Source: JABWBR01 sp036741235
GTDB taxonomy: Bacteria; Bacteroidota; Bacteroidia; Chitinophagales; Saprospiraceae
Assembly: GCA_036741235.1 (NCBI GenBank)
Contig: DAINSQ010000237.1
Location: 1-5,631 of the forward strand
Length of the DNA: 5,631 nt
Reading direction: 5' to 3'
The notes under the pieces were generated by a model. The model was not told the origin of the DNA and ran no database searches. It was given only the letters and a program-made list of their open reading frames with translations. A program made the position numbers and the translations under genes. Shown here in pieces: positions 1-5,586 of the stretch (its first letter is position 1; each line of letters starts with the position of its first letter).

Positions 1-60
1 CCCCTCATAACCCCTCATAACCCCTCATAACCCCTCATAAACCCTCATAAACCCTTCACA
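1..60. repeat. 10-bp tandem repeat array abutting a start codon
   Basis: Six decamers lie head to tail: four identical CCCCTCATAA units (1-40), then ACCCTCATAA (41-50) and ACCCTTCACA (51-60). The last base of the sixth unit is the A of the methyltransferase ATG. The window starts inside or at the edge of the array, so the copy number is a minimum. Units decay toward the gene, with perfect copies distal and two diverged copies next to the start codon, as expected if coding constraint or age limits homogenisation there. The array fills the whole visible upstream region, leaving no recognisable promoter or Shine-Dalgarno site in it. It does supply an in-frame TAA stop at 48-50. There are no spacers, so it is not CRISPR. 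Function unknown. Confidence 0.95.
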
Positions 61-1253
61 TGAAATGGTACCCCAACCTGGTACTGGCCGCGGCACAAGC
101 CCTGGCCGACATATTTGACGAAGGCTACTACGCCGACAAAGTCATCGAACGCACCCTCAAATCCGACCCCCGCTGGGGCGCGCGCGACAGGGCTTTTATT
201 GCCGAAAGCGTATACGAAGTAGTGCGCTGGTACCGCTGGCTGGAATACCTTGACGACCCGCAACCCGAAGGACTCGATGCCTGGCAGCGGCTCATAGGCG
301 TCCACTATCTCTTAAAAGGCGAAACCCTGCCCGATTGGCCGGTGTTTTCGGGGCTGGCCGAGGCTGTGGCAAGCAACCGCCCCGCCGACCCCTCGCATGC
401 CCTCGCCGCTTCGATCCCCGATTGGCTTGACAACATGGGGCAAAACGAATTGGGCGACCTCTGGCGCCCCACCATGCATGCCCTCAACGAACCTGCCAGG
501 CTTGTCGTGAGGGCCAATACGCTGAAAGTTACCCGCAGCCAACTAAAAGCTAAACTTGCCGAGGCCGATATCGTCACTACCGTTTTAGGCACTGACGCAC
601 TCGTATTGGAAACCCGCAAAAACCTGTTTAACAGCCCGCCCTTTAAAGAAGGCTGGATGGAAATTCAAGACTACTCCTCTCAACAAGTAGCGCCTTTTCT
701 GGATGTAGCACCCGGCATGCGCGTCATCGACGCATGTGCCGGCGCAGGCGGAAAAACGCTGCACCTCGCAGCGCTTATGCACAACAAAGGCCGCATCATC
801 GCCCTGGATACGGAAGCCTGGAAACTCGACGAACTCAAGCGCCGCGCCCGACGCGCCGGGGTCGGCATTGCAGAAACCAGACCCATCGTCAATAATAAAG
901 TCATCAAGCGATTAGCCGCCTCCGCCGACCGAGTACTCATAGACGCCCCCTGCTCCGGCGCCGGCGTTTTGCGCCGAAATCCCGACGCAAAATGGAAACT
1001 CACCGCTGAATTCATTGACAGTCTTCGCAATACGCAAAAACAAATTTTACAAAACTACAGCCAAATGGTTAAACCCGGCGGAAAACTGGTTTATGCCACT
1101 TGCAGCATCTTCCCTTCCGAAAATGAAGCCCAGGTCGAGCTCTTCCTGCAACATCACGGCGGCGAGTTCCGGCTTCTGGATAGCAAACACATCCTGCCGC
1201 AAGACGAGGGTTTCGACGGTTTTTATATGGCCTGCCTGGAAAGAATCAAATAA
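60..1253 (+). CDS. RsmB/NOP (NOL1/NOP2/Sun) family SAM-dependent RNA cytosine-C5 methyltransferase
   Basis: The 397-residue protein should transfer a methyl group from S-adenosylmethionine to C5 of a cytosine in RNA, in the cytoplasm. The N-terminal ~65 residues resemble the NusB-like helical domain of RsmB-type enzymes (GARDRAFIAESVYEVVRW at about 40-57). The Rossmann methyltransferase core shows QDYSSQQ (203-209), the SAM-binding DACAGAGGKT (224-233), an acidic strand end at D250, DAPCSGAGVLRRNPD (295-309) with the motif IV cysteine C298, and YATCS (345-349) with the presumed catalytic nucleophile C348. It ends in the usual DGFYMACLER. All key residues are present. Length is slightly below that of E. 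coli RsmB (about 429). The ATG at 60 is chosen because family homology starts immediately (YPNLVLA) and an in-frame TAA lies at 48-50. No Shine-Dalgarno is seen; the upstream sequence is a decamer array. The stop overlaps the convergent epimerase gene. The 16S m5C967 role of RsmB is known for E. coli; the exact target here is not readable, so no symbol is given. Confidence 0.95.
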   Translation: MKWYPNLVLAAAQALADIFDEGYYADKVIERTLKSDPRWGARDRAFIAESVYEVVRWYRWLEYLDDPQPEGLDAWQRLIGVHYLLKGETLPDWPVFSGLAEAVASNRPADPSHALAASIPDWLDNMGQNELGDLWRPTMHALNEPARLVVRANTLKVTRSQLKAKLAEADIVTTVLGTDALVLETRKNLFNSPPFKEGWMEIQDYSSQQVAPFLDVAPGMRVIDACAGAGGKTLHLAALMHNKGRIIALDTEAWKLDELKRRARRAGVGIAETRPIVNNKVIKRLAASADRVLIDAPCSGAGVLRRNPDAKWKLTAEFIDSLRNTQKQILQNYSQMVKPGGKLVYATCSIFPSENEAQVELFLQHHGGEFRLLDSKHILPQDEGFDGFYMACLERIK

Positions 1254-2187
1254 GCGCCAACCGACCGCCAAAGGAGGCCGTCGCCGTTTCGCCGGCATAC
1301 ACCGTGATCAACCCTTCTTTGTTATTGAAAGCGTCGATATTGCAGGTCATGGGCTCAATGGCCAATGACTGCCGGTGAGGGGGCGTAAAAAATTGGATGA
1401 AATTGAATTTGCCCGGGCCGGTCTCCTGCCAATAATACAACGTACCCTTTTCTCCCTTTACAACAACCCGCGCTTTACCTTCAGCGGCAGATAAGGCAAA
1501 ACAATTATCCAGAACCGCCACGCCCAAACGCCCGGGGGCGGCATAATCGTCGTAGCTATATCGCTTTCCGGTAGGTATCATCTGCTGATCGATGCCTATT
1601 AATTCGCATTCGGGCAACTGCAACGCCAGGTTATCAACGCTTTCAGATAATTCGTAATAAGGATGCCACCCCAACCCCACAGGAATGGGAATAGCCATAT
1701 TGTTGGTAAAGTGCAAACTGACTTCAAAGCAATCAGGCGCATATAGCGAAAATGTGATAGCAAAAGTAAAGCGAAAGGGATATGCCTGGTTAATCACGGC
1801 CGGACTGTAAGCGCAAGTGATATGCGCCTGGTCTTCCTTGTACTCAACACCGGTTACCTGCATGGGCTTGTCCATGCCGAAGCCATGCAATGCATTACCG
1901 GTAGCCGGGTCGTTGATGGGAAAAAAATAGTAACTGCCCTCCCACTCATAACGCCCTTCTTTCATGCGATTGGGAAAGGGATACAGCACCGTGTTTTTTG
2001 CCCAGCGATTAATGCGCATTTCTTCGGGCGTTTTGTAACCGTCGAGTATGGAAACGCCGTTGAGTCGCAAATCAAGTACGCAGGCGCCGAAACCGGGCAC
2101 AAGCTCCAGTTTGCAACCCGCCTGCTCGTCGCTGAGCACGTGCTTTTCATAAGGGCCAAAAGGCAGTACCTGATGTTGGAAGGACAT
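1246..2187 (-). CDS. Aldose 1-epimerase (mutarotase, GalM-like superfamily)
   Basis: The 313-residue cytoplasmic protein (no signal peptide) should interconvert alpha and beta anomers of glucose, galactose or a related aldose. It has the family landmarks in order: YPFPNRMKEGRYEWEG (69-84) with R74, NALHGFG (98-104) with H101, PVGLGWHPYYEL (169-180) with H175, LDNCF (226-230) with D227, and the C-terminal IEPMTCNIDAFN (277-288) with E278. In characterised GalM the two histidines act as acid and substrate ligand and the glutamate as base; all three are present, so it should be active. It lies downstream of the trehalase on the same strand, separated by a 100-bp heptamer-rich spacer, so co-transcription is possible. 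Its TGA stop overlaps the stop of the convergent methyltransferase gene by 8 bp, with no terminator between. The ATG (2185-2187) follows an A-rich stretch, not a Shine-Dalgarno. The substrate is not fixed by the sequence; the trehalase neighbour points to glucose. LacX/YeaD-like paralogues are an alternative subfamily. Confidence 0.93.
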   Translation of the reverse strand: MSFQHQVLPFGPYEKHVLSDEQAGCKLELVPGFGACVLDLRLNGVSILDGYKTPEEMRINRWAKNTVLYPFPNRMKEGRYEWEGSYYFFPINDPATGNALHGFGMDKPMQVTGVEYKEDQAHITCAYSPAVINQAYPFRFTFAITFSLYAPDCFEVSLHFTNNMAIPIPVGLGWHPYYELSESVDNLALQLPECELIGIDQQMIPTGKRYSYDDYAAPGRLGVAVLDNCFALSAAEGKARVVVKGEKGTLYYWQETGPGKFNFIQFFTPPHRQSLAIEPMTCNIDAFNNKEGLITVYAGETATASFGGRLALI

Positions 2188-2193
2188 TTTTTT

Positions 2194-2284
2194 GATGTTG
2201 GATGTTGGATATTGGATGTTGGATGTTATATAGTTAATTAAAAATCAATAATTAATAATTAAAAATTTAACATCAAGCATCAAA
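2194..2284. repeat. Intergenic spacer built of 13 heptamers in one register
   Basis: Split every 7 bases from 2194, this spacer falls into three blocks that keep phase. Block one (2194-2228) is five GATGTTG-type units (exact, exact, GATATTG, exact, GATGTTA). TATAGTT (2229-2235) is a junction unit. Block two (2236-2270) is five AT-only or nearly AT-only units (AATTAAA, AATCAAT, AATTAAT, AATTAAA, AATTTAA). Block three (2271-2284) is CATCAAG, CATCAAA. Block three is the reverse-complement family of block one: TTGATGTT at 2192-2199 pairs with AACATCAA at 2269-2276, enclosing the AT-rich middle. It separates the trehalase stop (2288) from the epimerase start (2187). A clear promoter for the epimerase was not found in it. 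The AT-rich centre flanked by complementary arms could act in transcription control or as an mRNA hairpin; this is inference. Confidence 0.8.
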
Positions 2285-2287
2285 AAT

Positions 2288-3871
2288 CTATTCAGTAAGT
2301 AAACGCAACAGCACCCCATTGGTCCACCCAAAGCCGTCCTGCACGGGGTATTCGCCGCCGCCGGCTTCGAGGCTGAGGTCCATCACGTTGTATTTTTCCA
2401 CCATTTTGCCGGTGTTCTTGTACACTTTAACGTTGAGCGCCACCCAATTTTGCTTGATCTTGTCGGCCAGTTCGTTGAGGCCGTAGTTGCGAAGGCCTTT
2501 GATAGCCATCCACTGCAAGGGCGCCCAGCCGTTGGGGGCATCCCACTGCTGGCCGTTGTTGTTGAGGGTAGTAGTAAGGCCGCCCGGTTTCAGGAAGTCG
2601 CGCTCCAGCACTGCCGCAATCGATCTGGCCTGCTCGGGCGTAACCATGTTGAAATACAGGGGATAAACCATGGCCAATGACGGCACGCCCGTGATTCGCT
2701 TGTTTTGAAAATCGTAATCCATATAACAGCCGCGCTGCTCATCCCAGCAGAATTGTTGCAAGGTACGCTGTCGGCGGCTTGCCAGCCCGGCATACATTTT
2801 GGCGTTGGCCGAATCGCCTTTGACATAGTAGGCGTCGGCAATTGTCATCTCCAGGTGATACATCAATGCGTTGAGGTCGGGAGGCACTATCGCCGTAGTA
2901 CGAATGGTTTCCAGTTTGTTGACGTCGGAAAGCCAGCGACTCGAAAAATCCCACCCCGAAGTGGCGGCAGCGCGCAGGTCGCGGTATACCTCGCCGGCAG
3001 GGCGGCCGGTTTTGGCGGCCGTCTCCACATCCTGACGGTAACTTTCAGGACGCGGCGTATCGGCGTTGTCCCAATAGCGGTTGAGCACGAGCCCATACTC
3101 CACCATCACAACGCTTTTCTCCGCCGGGTGGTTTCTGTTTACTTTGTCGCGACCGTTCATCCAAAAGGCGTATTCTTTTTCAAGCGATAATATGTATTTG
3201 GGCAATATCTCTTTGCCTTTTATTTCGGACAACAGTCGCACCATCAGGGCAAAAAACGGCGGCTGCGACCGGCTCAGATAATAAGTGCGGTTGCCGTTGG
3301 GTATAAATCCAATGGTATCTATCAAATAAGCAAAATTGTCTACCATGTGCTCGATCATCCCGGTTTTGCCGGCGGCCTGCAAACCAAGCATCGTAAAATA
3401 GCTATCCCAGTAATACACTTCGCCAAAACGCCCTCCCGGCACAATGTAAGGGTGCGGCAGCGGTATCAACGAGCCCGCATCGGCTATATCGGGGCGGCGC
3501 GTGAGCACATCCCACAAGGCGTTGATATGCTCGGCAGCCGAAAGCGCAGTGTCGCTCACAAAACCGCTGGCATACTGCCGGGGAAGATCAAAATTTTTGA
3601 GTACAAAATCTTTTAATTGAAACCCGGCTTGCGTTTTCTCCTTTTCATAATCAGCCATAATTTTTGCTGTCGCAAATTTGGGAATGCAATCCGCAAATGT
3701 CTTGCCGTCGGGAAAGATACCGGCCATCTGTACGTCTACAAACAATTGACCCCAACGCGCATCGGGCGATAAACCAACCGATGGGTCGGCCCCTGTAACC
3801 GCCTGTTTTTCGCTACACGACCAGTAGGTCAATAACAAGGCGATGCTCAGCAAATACAGCCAGATTTTCAT
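2288..3871 (-). CDS. treA: Exported GH37 alpha,alpha-trehalase, probable lipoprotein
   Basis: The 527-residue enzyme hydrolyses trehalose to two glucose molecules by the inverting GH37 mechanism. Both family signatures are present: PGGRFGEVYYWDSY (145-158) and QWDAPNGWAP (442-451). The catalytic acid corresponds to D308 in SGWDFSSRW (305-313) and the base to E492 in VEKYN (491-495), matching Asp312 and Glu496 of E. coli TreA. Other conserved segments are NGNRTYYLSRSQPP (192-205), RPESYRQD (274-281) and GGGEYPVQDGFGWTNGV (504-520). Residues 1-18 form a signal peptide with a hydrophobic core (about 3-16), followed by C19, which suggests lipidation and a periplasmic or surface location. The lipobox YWSC is poor, so cleavage by signal peptidase I cannot be excluded. 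Length is close to E. coli TreA (565). The ATG at 3871 begins the signal peptide directly, which fixes the start. It is divergent from pyk and precedes the epimerase gene. The export signal favours treA over the cytoplasmic treF. Confidence 0.95.
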   Translation of the reverse strand: MKIWLYLLSIALLLTYWSCSEKQAVTGADPSVGLSPDARWGQLFVDVQMAGIFPDGKTFADCIPKFATAKIMADYEKEKTQAGFQLKDFVLKNFDLPRQYASGFVSDTALSAAEHINALWDVLTRRPDIADAGSLIPLPHPYIVPGGRFGEVYYWDSYFTMLGLQAAGKTGMIEHMVDNFAYLIDTIGFIPNGNRTYYLSRSQPPFFALMVRLLSEIKGKEILPKYILSLEKEYAFWMNGRDKVNRNHPAEKSVVMVEYGLVLNRYWDNADTPRPESYRQDVETAAKTGRPAGEVYRDLRAAATSGWDFSSRWLSDVNKLETIRTTAIVPPDLNALMYHLEMTIADAYYVKGDSANAKMYAGLASRRQRTLQQFCWDEQRGCYMDYDFQNKRITGVPSLAMVYPLYFNMVTPEQARSIAAVLERDFLKPGGLTTTLNNNGQQWDAPNGWAPLQWMAIKGLRNYGLNELADKIKQNWVALNVKVYKNTGKMVEKYNVMDLSLEAGGGEYPVQDGFGWTNGVLLRLLTE

Positions 3872-3930
3872 GTTTTGTACCTTTTTGTTTGGGTAAATTT
3901 AGCAGAGTTTGGATAATTCGGGTTGCAGAC

Positions 3931-3961
3931 TTGACATATTTTGCGGATAAATGTACTTTTA
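3931..3961 (+). promoter_or_regulatory. Bacteroidota-type promoter of pyk
   Basis: On the plus strand TTG (3931-3933, within TTGACA) is followed after 20 bp by TACTTTTA (3954-3961). That matches seven of the eight positions of the phylum's -7 element TAnnTTTG, with the usual TTG at -33 and spacing within the 17-23 bp described for Flavobacterium. Transcription would start around 3966-3970, giving a leader of roughly 35 nt before the ATG at 4003. TTGACA with a 17-bp spacer to TACTTT also partly fits a classical sigma-70 layout. This placement argues against starting pyk upstream at the TTG codon at 3889. The start site has not been mapped. Confidence 0.6.
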
Positions 3962-4002
3962 CCGCGCAATTATTGTATTTTTTACACTTAGTTACACCTG
4001 AT

Positions 4003-5436
4003 ATGACCAGCGAGCACAAAAAAACCAAAATTGTGGCAACGGTAGGCCCTGCCTCCAGCTCTTATGACGTATTGTTGGAACTGGTAAGAGCAGGCGTCAA
4101 TATCTTCCGGCTCAATTTTTCGCACAGTTCGCATGAAGACCACCAGCAGGTCATCAACTATATCACCCAGATCAACGACAAGTACAACCTGCACGTGGGT
4201 ATCCTGGCCGACCTGCAAGGCCCCAAGCTGCGCGTAGGCAAGATTGAAAATGACGGGTTGGAGCTCAAAGAGGGCGACGTTATTACGTTCGTCAACGAAA
4301 AATGTGTAGGCAATATGGAGCGCATCTATATGAGCTACGAGCAATTTGCCGAAGATGTGGAAGTGGGCGAACGCGTACTGGTTGACGACGGCAAACTCGT
4401 CTTTGAGGTAGTCGAAACCAATAAAAAAGATACCGTCAAGCTGAAAACCGTGTTCGGAGGCGTATTATCGTCAAATAAAGGCGTCAACCTGCCCAATACT
4501 AAAATCTCACTGCCCTGTTTGACGGAAAAGGATTTAGCCGACCTCGACTTTATCCTCACGCAGCCGGTCAACTGGATCGCACTGTCTTTTGTGCGTTCGC
4601 CGAAAGACCTCAAAGATTTGCAAGAGCGCATCAACGCCCGCAATCACCCCGCCAAAATTATTGCCAAAATTGAAAAACCGGAGGCCGTAGAAAAAATTGA
4701 CAAGATTATCAAGCAGGCCAACGGTATTATGGTGGCCCGCGGCGACCTGGGCATCGAGATGCCTATGGAAAAACTGCCCGTGACCCAAAAAATGATCATC
4801 CAGAAATGCCTCCAGCGCGCCCGCCCGGTGATTGTGGCCACCCAGATGATGGACAGCATGATCACCAACCCCAGCCCCACGCGCGCTGAGGTGTCTGACG
4901 TGGCCAACGCCGTACTCGACGGCGCCGACGCAGTGATGCTCAGCGGCGAAACTTCGGTGGGCCGCCACCCCATAGCGGTAGTAGAAGCAATGACGCGCAT
5001 TATAGAAGAAGCAGAGAAAAATTACGACCTCGCCGCCCGCCAACGCCCGGTGCCTGCCAAAAATTCACGCACGTTCCTCTCCGATGTGGTTTGCTTTAAC
5101 GCCGCCCGCACCGCTGAAGACCTCGGCGCACGCACTATCGTGGGCATGACCAGCTCGGGATACACGGCCTTCAAAGTGTCGAGCTACCGCCCCAATAGCG
5201 AAATCGTCATCTTCTCCGACCGCATGCATATGCTCTCTACCCTCAACCTGGTATGGGGCGTCAGATGCTATTATTACGACCGTTTCACTACTACCGATGA
5301 AACAATCCAGGATGTTATCGATATTATGAAAAATCTCAAGGTGGTGGATAAAGGCGATATCGTGGTGAATACGGGCAGCATGCCCCTGCACAGACGCCAC
5401 CGCACCAATATGCTCAAGGTGACGGTGGTGGAGTAG
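4003..5436 (+). CDS. pyk: Pyruvate kinase (K+-independent residue type)
   Basis: The 477-residue cytoplasmic enzyme transfers phosphate from phosphoenolpyruvate to ADP, the last step of glycolysis. The A domain starts with KTKIVATVGPAS (7-18) and RLNFSH (36-41; R36, N38, S40 are phosphate and cation ligands). The B-domain lid spans about 71-172. The catalytic block includes AKIEKPE (221-227; K222 and E224), ARGDLG (245-250; D248 for the divalent metal), VATQMMDSM (278-286; T280) and PTRAE (292-296). The C domain has SSGYTAFKVSSYRP (384-397), the effector-site region of the family. DLQGPKLRVG (70-79) carries Lys where K+-dependent enzymes have Glu117. ATG 4003 gives the normal family length of about 470-480. 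A TTG at 3889 would add 38 non-family residues that overlap the promoter. No Shine-Dalgarno is visible. The gene is divergent from the trehalase and followed by tandem repeats. Confidence 0.97.
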   Translation: MTSEHKKTKIVATVGPASSSYDVLLELVRAGVNIFRLNFSHSSHEDHQQVINYITQINDKYNLHVGILADLQGPKLRVGKIENDGLELKEGDVITFVNEKCVGNMERIYMSYEQFAEDVEVGERVLVDDGKLVFEVVETNKKDTVKLKTVFGGVLSSNKGVNLPNTKISLPCLTEKDLADLDFILTQPVNWIALSFVRSPKDLKDLQERINARNHPAKIIAKIEKPEAVEKIDKIIKQANGIMVARGDLGIEMPMEKLPVTQKMIIQKCLQRARPVIVATQMMDSMITNPSPTRAEVSDVANAVLDGADAVMLSGETSVGRHPIAVVEAMTRIIEEAEKNYDLAARQRPVPAKNSRTFLSDVVCFNAARTAEDLGARTIVGMTSSGYTAFKVSSYRPNSEIVIFSDRMHMLSTLNLVWGVRCYYYDRFTTTDETIQDVIDIMKNLKVVDKGDIVVNTGSMPLHRRHRTNMLKVTVVE

Positions 5437-5440
5437 TTTA

Positions 5441-5490
5441 TCGGTTGTCGGTTGTCAGTTCGTTTATAGGTTTATTGGTTTATTGGTTTA
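5441..5490. repeat. Short tandem repeats downstream of pyk (GGTTGTC and GGTTTATT units)
   Basis: Four bases after the pyk stop, two GGTTGTC heptamers (5443-5449, 5450-5456) and a decayed third (AGTT, 5457-5460) are followed by GGTTTATT octamers at 5469-5476 and 5477-5484 and a partial one at 5485-5490. GTTTAT recurs at 5436, 5462, 5470 and 5478, the first copy using the last base of the stop codon. The change from period 7 to period 8 within 50 bp is unusual. The GGTTGTC pair is nearly the reverse complement of the array at 5501-5584. No classical GC hairpin with a T run is seen for pyk termination. Confidence 0.75.
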
Positions 5491-5500
5491 CATACCCCCA

Positions 5501-5584
5501 AACCTACAACCTACAACCTACAACCTACAACCCCCAACCTACAACCTACAACCTACTACCTACAACCTACAACCTACAACCCCC
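5501..5584. repeat. AACCTAC heptamer tandem array, 12 units
   Basis: Twelve uninterrupted 7-bp units fill 84 bp. Units 1-4 are AACCTAC, unit 5 (5529-5535) is AACCCCC, units 6-8 are AACCTAC, unit 9 (5557-5563) is TACCTAC, units 10-11 are AACCTAC and unit 12 (5578-5584) is AACCCCC. An ACCCCCA stretch at 5494-5500 precedes the array, so C-rich units sit before it, inside it and at its end. The array lies between the pyk stop and a probable convergent gene end. The strand bias is strong, with no G in 84 bases. It resembles the heptanucleotide tandem repeats described between genes of some cyanobacteria in form only. No spacers exist, so it is not CRISPR. Confidence 0.93.
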
Positions 5585-5586
5585 AC

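Noticed and set aside
1..60. Possible CRISPR array
   Set aside because: The 10-bp units are contiguous with no unique spacers, and no cas genes are present; the same holds for the array at 5501-5584.
1822..2241. Plus-strand open frame across the epimerase gene and repeat spacer
   Set aside because: It is antisense to a gene with complete family motifs, and its C-terminal ILDVGC-type repeats are only the translation of the heptamer array.
2705..3190. 161-codon plus-strand open frame inside the trehalase gene
   Set aside because: It is a shadow of the trehalase reading frame, whose catalytic motifs flank and span this region; no recognisable domain in the antisense product.
3880..3886. AAAAAGG on the minus strand as a Shine-Dalgarno for the trehalase
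   Set aside because: Spacing to the ATG is plausible, but the match to the anti-SD is only AGG-like and this phylum seldom uses such sites; not needed to choose the start.
3894..3901. TAAATTTA as a -7 element for the trehalase gene on the minus strand
   Set aside because: It matches TAnnTTTG at seven of eight positions but has no TTG at the required distance upstream, and the palindromic AT-rich 8-mer is easily met by chance.
3889..4002. Upstream TTG start extending pyruvate kinase by 38 residues
   Set aside because: The extension has no family similarity, exceeds normal length and covers the best promoter; ATG 4003 starts just before the conserved KTKIVATVGPAS.
4534..5043. Minus-strand open frame of 169 codons opposite pyk
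   Set aside because: It is antisense to the conserved pyruvate kinase core, with His-rich composition typical of reading codons backward; no domain recognised.
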